This document shows positions 60,221 through 64,000 of a DNA stretch of 64,000 nt, piece after piece. Under the pieces are notes generated by a model that was not told the DNA's origin, made no database searches, and saw nothing but the letters and a program-made list of their open reading frames with translations. This DNA is from Betaproteobacteria bacterium (GTDB taxonomy: Bacteria > Pseudomonadota > Gammaproteobacteria > Burkholderiales > Rhodocyclaceae): positions 324,404 through 388,403 of the forward strand of contig JAHRYW010000002.1 in NCBI GenBank assembly GCA_020621865.1. Reading direction: 5' to 3'. The position numbers and the translations under genes were made by a program. Numbering within the stretch: position 1 is the stretch's first letter; each line of letters starts with the position of its first letter.

Positions 60221-62245
60221 TTATAGGCTGTATCGTGCCTGAAGCCAGAAGCTGCGGCCCGGCATGGGGAGGTCGTAAATGATACCGGAGGCGGCCTTGG
60301 TCGGTTCGCGAATATCGGCATTGAACAGGTTGTAGACCGAGGCAGAGAAATCCCAGCCGGTTTTTTTCAGGGCTGTGCGCAGGGTCAGGTTAACCGAGGT
60401 GTAGTCCGGAATTTTTGGCCGACTGTCGCCGGCCGGCCGCTCGCGGTCGGCGACGTGGTTGATCTGCCCGCTCAGCAGCCAGTCGGGATAAAAGCGCCAA
60501 TCGGCACGGGTGTAAAGACGATGGTGTGGTGCGTAGCCGGCATCCTGCTGCGTGGTTTGATCAATGTTCTTTTGGTAGGCGTAATGCCCTGAAAGGCGCA
60601 GGGTGCTTGAGGCATCCCACTGCACCTCAAGTTCTCCGCCCTTGCCTTTCTGCTTGCCGGAGTTTTGGTATGTGGCTCCCGACTGATTGATGATGTCGGA
60701 AATCTCATGCTGGAAAATGCTCAGGCTGGCTTGCAGGTCATGCCGGAGCTGCCAGGTTGCCGCCGCTTCAAGCGTGGTGATTTTTTCCGGCATCAGCGCC
60801 GGATTGCCCAGTGCGATCGGGTTTCCGGTCGCGTATTGCTCGACGAATGAGGGCGCACGGAACGCCGTGCCGTACATCAGCTTGGCGGTCAGATCCTGGC
60901 GTGCTTCCCAGACCAGGGCCAGGCGCGGGTTGGTGGTGCTGCCGAAATCGGAATAGCTGTCGTAGCGTACCCCGCCGGTCAGCGTCCAGGCGCGGGCGAG
61001 GCTCCATTCATCCTGGGCATACACATAGCTGAGATTGCGTTTGTGGGGGGCGAGGAAGAGGTTGTCTCCGCTTGCTACATACATCGGCAGTGGAGTCAGC
61101 ACGGGAATCTGCGTGAAATTCTTGGTTTCGCTGGTTTTGTAGATTTCCAGTTCATCGTGACCGAAGCCGAAACGAATGCGATGGTCGGCAAATCCCGAAT
61201 AGACGCTGGTCGCGGATAGCCGGAGCTGGCGCTCCCATTTGTTTGGGGCGCCGATCATGCCATCGGGAAAACCGGGGAAGACACCGCCCGGAATGACCAC
61301 CAGCGGCGTGGTCACTTCGTTGGCCAGCTGCATGTAAGCTGCTTGCAGGTTCAGGCTGAGATCCCTGGCAAAATTTTCGTCGGTCCACGAGAGGTCGCTC
61401 GTGATGCGTTCACTGCGGACTTGCCCGGTCGGATCCAGCGCACCGGCAATGCCGGCGGCGGTTCCCATGTTGTCGCGCAGTGTGTATGCCGCCCGCCAGC
61501 GGAACCTGTCGTAACCGATGTCGATTTGCGCGTCGATGCTGTCGTAACCGTTGTTGAGCGGTCCGCTATTGCCGACCAGGTCGCTACGGACATTGCGTCG
61601 CGAACCATCGGTGCCGCCAATCTTCAGGTAGCCGGCCATGTCGACATTGCCGATTTTCCCGCCATGCTGGACCCAGCTATCCCAACTGCTGAAGGAGCCG
61701 GTGCGGAAACCGACGGTGGTTCCGTCGATATCGGCGGCGGTCTTGGTGATGATGTTGATCGTGCCGGCAAAGGCGTCGGCGCCGTACAGTGCCGAGCCTG
61801 GGCCGCGAATGATTTCGATGCGGGCAATGTTCTCCACCGGGAGTTCAACGGACATTTCGTCCGGGTTGCCCAGATAGACACTGGTTCGGGGAATGCCGTT
61901 GACCAGCATCAGCACATGCGGAGAAGAACTGGCGAGTATCCCGCGCATGCCGTAGGTCGGGGTGTAGTTGTTTTGCAGCGAGTTGCGTGAGATGTGCAGG
62001 CCGGGAACCGTTTCGAGCGCTTCACTAAGCGTTCTGGCGCCGATGTTGGCGATATCTTCGGCGGTGATGACCGTTGCCGCCGAGGGGGCCTTTCTGGCGA
62101 GCTGCCGGGTGCCCGTGGCAATGCTGACGAAATGCTTGTCGCCATAGGCCAGGGCCAGGTCTTCTTCTTCCATTGCCGGCTGGGCGTGGGTAGTGCCCGC
62201 CAGCACAGAAAGTACGGACGTGACGAGGATGCGCCTACGCAGCAT
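60221..62245 (-). CDS. TonB-dependent outer-membrane receptor
   Basis: A 674-aa barrel protein with signal peptide (MLRRRILVTSVLSVLAGTTHA). The TonB-box region is followed by a plug (SAATVITAEDIANIGARTLSEALETVPGLHISRN, YGMRGI, VENIARIEIIRGPGSALYGADAFAGTINIIT) and a barrel ending in DYTSVNLTLRTALKKTGWDFSASVYNLFNADIREP...WLQARYSL. The final aromatic residues are typical. The ligand could be a siderophore, corrinoid or other complex; none can be read from sequence. GGGGGGAG precedes the ATG. It leads the receptor-binding protein-kinase operon. Confidence 0.94.
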   Translation of the reverse strand: MLRRRILVTSVLSVLAGTTHAQPAMEEEDLALAYGDKHFVSIATGTRQLARKAPSAATVITAEDIANIGARTLSEALETVPGLHISRNSLQNNYTPTYGMRGILASSSPHVLMLVNGIPRTSVYLGNPDEMSVELPVENIARIEIIRGPGSALYGADAFAGTINIITKTAADIDGTTVGFRTGSFSSWDSWVQHGGKIGNVDMAGYLKIGGTDGSRRNVRSDLVGNSGPLNNGYDSIDAQIDIGYDRFRWRAAYTLRDNMGTAAGIAGALDPTGQVRSERITSDLSWTDENFARDLSLNLQAAYMQLANEVTTPLVVIPGGVFPGFPDGMIGAPNKWERQLRLSATSVYSGFADHRIRFGFGHDELEIYKTSETKNFTQIPVLTPLPMYVASGDNLFLAPHKRNLSYVYAQDEWSLARAWTLTGGVRYDSYSDFGSTTNPRLALVWEARQDLTAKLMYGTAFRAPSFVEQYATGNPIALGNPALMPEKITTLEAAATWQLRHDLQASLSIFQHEISDIINQSGATYQNSGKQKGKGGELEVQWDASSTLRLSGHYAYQKNIDQTTQQDAGYAPHHRLYTRADWRFYPDWLLSGQINHVADRERPAGDSRPKIPDYTSVNLTLRTALKKTGWDFSASVYNLFNADIREPTKAASGIIYDLPMPGRSFWLQARYSL

Positions 62246-62388
62246 GAATGAACTCCCCCCTGTTTTTACACTTTTTAACCTTTTGAAGACTATGCCAAAA
62301 GGCAATTTCAGGCAATTGCCATGGAGAGAAAGCGGCATTCGCGACTGGGGGATAAAAACAAATTTCCTGCTGTCCGGTGTTCCGTAAG

Positions 62389-62417
62389 TTCACAGTCAGC
62401 TATCTAAAAGATAAAAT
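62389..62417 (+). promoter_or_regulatory. Candidate sigma-70 promoter of acnB
   Basis: TTCACA (62389-62394) and TAAAAT (62412-62417) are 17 bp apart in the AT-rich part of the 295-bp gap between the TonB receptor and acnB, leaving a leader of about 120 bases. Apart from this the gap shows no gene and no Fur-box match. Confidence 0.35.
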
Positions 62418-62540
62418 ATATAAGACTTGGGTGGAGGGGTTTGTGCCCGCCTGCTGAACCGATGTATATCCACCGTTGTCGTAGAATGTCTGATTACGCC
62501 AAGAATTTCCCAGAGCAACCCTTTACGAAAGGAAGTCGCC

Positions 62541-64000
62541 GTGCTTGAAGCCTATCGCGCCCATGTTGCAGAGCGTGCAGCCCTCGGTATCCCGCCGCTG
62601 CCCCTGTCCAAGCAACAGACCACCGAACTGGTGGCCCTGCTGAAGAATCCCCCGGCCGGCGAAGAAGCCGCCCTGGTCGAACTGATCACCTATCGCGTGC
62701 CGGCTGGCGTCGATGATGCCGCCAAGGTCAAGGCTGAGTTCCTGGCCAAGGTCGCCAAGGGCGAAGAAAGCTGTGCCCTGATCTCCAAGGAAAAGGCTAC
62801 CGAACTGCTCGGCACGATGCTCGGCGGTTACAACGTCAAGCCGCTGATCGACCTGCTGGCTTGCGGCACCTGCGGCACCGTTGCCGCCGAAGGCCTGAAG
62901 AAGACCCTGCTGGTGTTCGACTTCTTCCATGATGTCGCCGAACTGGCCAAGGCCGGCAACGCCAATGCCAAGTCCGTCATGCAATCCTGGGCCGACGGCG
63001 AGTGGTTTACCTCGCGCCCGGCCGTGCCGGCGTCGCAGAAGCTGACCGTCTTCAAGGTCACCGGCGAAACCAACACCGACGACCTGTCGCCCGCGCCGGA
63101 CGCCTGGTCGCGCCCGGACATCCCGCTGCACGCACTGGCCATGCTGAAGAACCCGCGCCCGGGTATCGAAGCCGACGAGCCGGGCTCGCGCGGTCCGATC
63201 AAGCAACTGGAAAAGCTGGCCGCCAAGGGCAACCTGATCGCCTACGTCGGTGACGTGGTCGGTACCGGTTCTTCCCGCAAGTCCGCCACCAACTCGGTGC
63301 TGTGGTTCACCGGCGAAGACATCCCTTTCGTTCCGAACAAGCGTTTCGGTGGCGTCTGCCTCGGCTCCAAGATCGCCCCGATCTTCTTCAACACGATGGA
63401 AGATGCCGGCGCCCTGCCGATCGAAATCGACGCCGGCCAGATGGACATGGGCGACGAGATCGAACTGAAGGTTGACCAGGCTACCGGCAAGGTCACCGCC
63501 ACCAAGAATGGCGCCACCATCGCCGAATCCCAGCTCAAGACCCTCGTCATCCTCGACGAAGTCCGCGCTGGCGGCCGTATCCCCCTGATCATCGGTCGCG
63601 GCCTGACCACCAAGGCCCGCGAATTCCTCGGTCTGCCGCAATCGACCCTGTTCCGCCTGCCGCAAAACCCGGCCGACGACGGCAAGGGCTATTCGCTGGC
63701 CCAGAAGATGGTTGGCAAGGCCTGCGGCGTGACCGGCATCCTGCCGGGTACCTACTGCGAGCCGAAGATGACCACCGTCGGTTCGCAAGACACCACCGGC
63801 CCGATGACCCGCGACGAACTGAAGGATCTGGCCTGCCTCGGCTTCTCCGCCGACTTGGTGATGCAGTCCTTCTGTCACACCGCTGCTTATCCGAAGCTGG
63901 TCGACGTTCGCATGCACCGCGAACTGCCGTCCTTCATCTCGACCCGCGGCGGCGTTGCGCTGCGTCCGGGCGACGGCGTCATCCACTCCTGGCTGAACCG
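62541..64000 (+). CDS. acnB: Aconitate hydratase B (partial, runs off the right edge)
   Basis: About 486 codons of AcnB, the TCA-cycle [4Fe-4S] enzyme that isomerises citrate and isocitrate. The GTG start (VLEAYRAHVAERAALGIPPLPLSKQQTTELVALLKNPP) has AAAGGAAG ahead of it, and E. coli AcnB begins the same way (MLEEYRKHVAERAA). The HEAT-like domain (about residues 1-160) and the swivel domain (LTVFKVTGETNTDDLSPAPDAWSRPDIPLHALAMLKN, GDVVGTGSSRKSATNSVLW, KRFGGVCLGSKIAPIFFNTMEDAGALPIE) are intact. The cluster cysteines would lie beyond the window. It reads on the + strand, divergent from the TonB receptor operon. Confidence 0.97.
   Translation, partial: MLEAYRAHVAERAALGIPPLPLSKQQTTELVALLKNPPAGEEAALVELITYRVPAGVDDAAKVKAEFLAKVAKGEESCALISKEKATELLGTMLGGYNVKPLIDLLACGTCGTVAAEGLKKTLLVFDFFHDVAELAKAGNANAKSVMQSWADGEWFTSRPAVPASQKLTVFKVTGETNTDDLSPAPDAWSRPDIPLHALAMLKNPRPGIEADEPGSRGPIKQLEKLAAKGNLIAYVGDVVGTGSSRKSATNSVLWFTGEDIPFVPNKRFGGVCLGSKIAPIFFNTMEDAGALPIEIDAGQMDMGDEIELKVDQATGKVTATKNGATIAESQLKTLVILDEVRAGGRIPLIIGRGLTTKAREFLGLPQSTLFRLPQNPADDGKGYSLAQKMVGKACGVTGILPGTYCEPKMTTVGSQDTTGPMTRDELKDLACLGFSADLVMQSFCHTAAYPKLVDVRMHRELPSFISTRGGVALRPGDGVIHSWLN

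Noticed and set aside
62523..63986. A 487-codon minus-strand frame across acnB
   Set aside because: Antisense shadow. The + strand GTG-initiated frame is clearly AcnB and runs off the window edge.

Overview
This 64 kb window is GC-rich (about 64% by eye), dense chromosomal DNA of a betaproteobacterium. It most resembles Rhodocyclales (Dechloromonas/Azonexus-like): the yciB-yciI-bolA-ppiC order, DUF934-cysI-cysH sulfur genes, a DUF2863 protein, bacteriohemerythrin and many c-di-GMP/hybrid-kinase proteins all fit. The taxonomic call is an inference. I found no rRNA, tRNA, CRISPR array, prophage or insertion sequence. The left end cuts a lipoprotein gene and the right end cuts acnB.

Layout. 0-5 kb: lipoprotein and large di-haem cytochrome, small secreted protein, fumC. 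5-11 kb: CHASE-PAS hybrid kinase, chromate transporter, CorC/HlyC-type membrane protein. 11-17 kb: tag, an HxlR regulator divergent from an MDR and an SDR oxidoreductase, and a NIT-domain diguanylate cyclase with bacteriohemerythrin. 17-23.5 kb: AcrR-like regulator divergent from a complete RND efflux operon. 23.5-26 kb: a patch of lower GC (DUF3553-like protein, cytochrome b561, Gly/Met-rich secreted protein). 26-30 kb: a three-module cNMP-binding/acetate kinase/PduL protein and a GcvA-like LysR. 30-35.8 kb: flavin reductase and a sulfate-assimilation operon (TauE-cysI-DUF934-cysH) divergent from cysB. 36-42 kb: orphan NosD, EAL/HDOD protein, yciB-yciI-bolA-ppiC, HD-GYP regulator and Hpt protein. 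42-49 kb: a biotin operon (DUF2863-bioA-FUSC-bioF-bioH-bioC-bioD). 49-55 kb: yaaA-eutB-eutC, PIN protein, dusC-methyltransferase-YkgJ. 55-62 kb: TonB receptor, periplasmic binding protein and a 1343-residue kinase/GGDEF/EAL protein in one operon. 62.5 kb to the end: acnB.

The most striking non-genic signal is a dispersed short repeat of about 45 bp. It has a core GACCGTAGCATT, seven exact copies and four variants, preceded by phased A/T tracts. In seven of the ten copies with tracts, the first tract starts exactly 31 bp before the core. Copies lie between genes and also inside bioF, bioH, bioC, cysI and the RND pump gene; ten of eleven lie on the same strand. Its architecture resembles the uptake signal sequences of Pasteurellaceae, which makes it a candidate undescribed DNA-uptake or chromosome-organising motif. 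The most striking protein is the cNMP-AckA-PduL fusion, which could carry the whole acetyl-CoA to acetate plus ATP route on one ligand-regulated chain.
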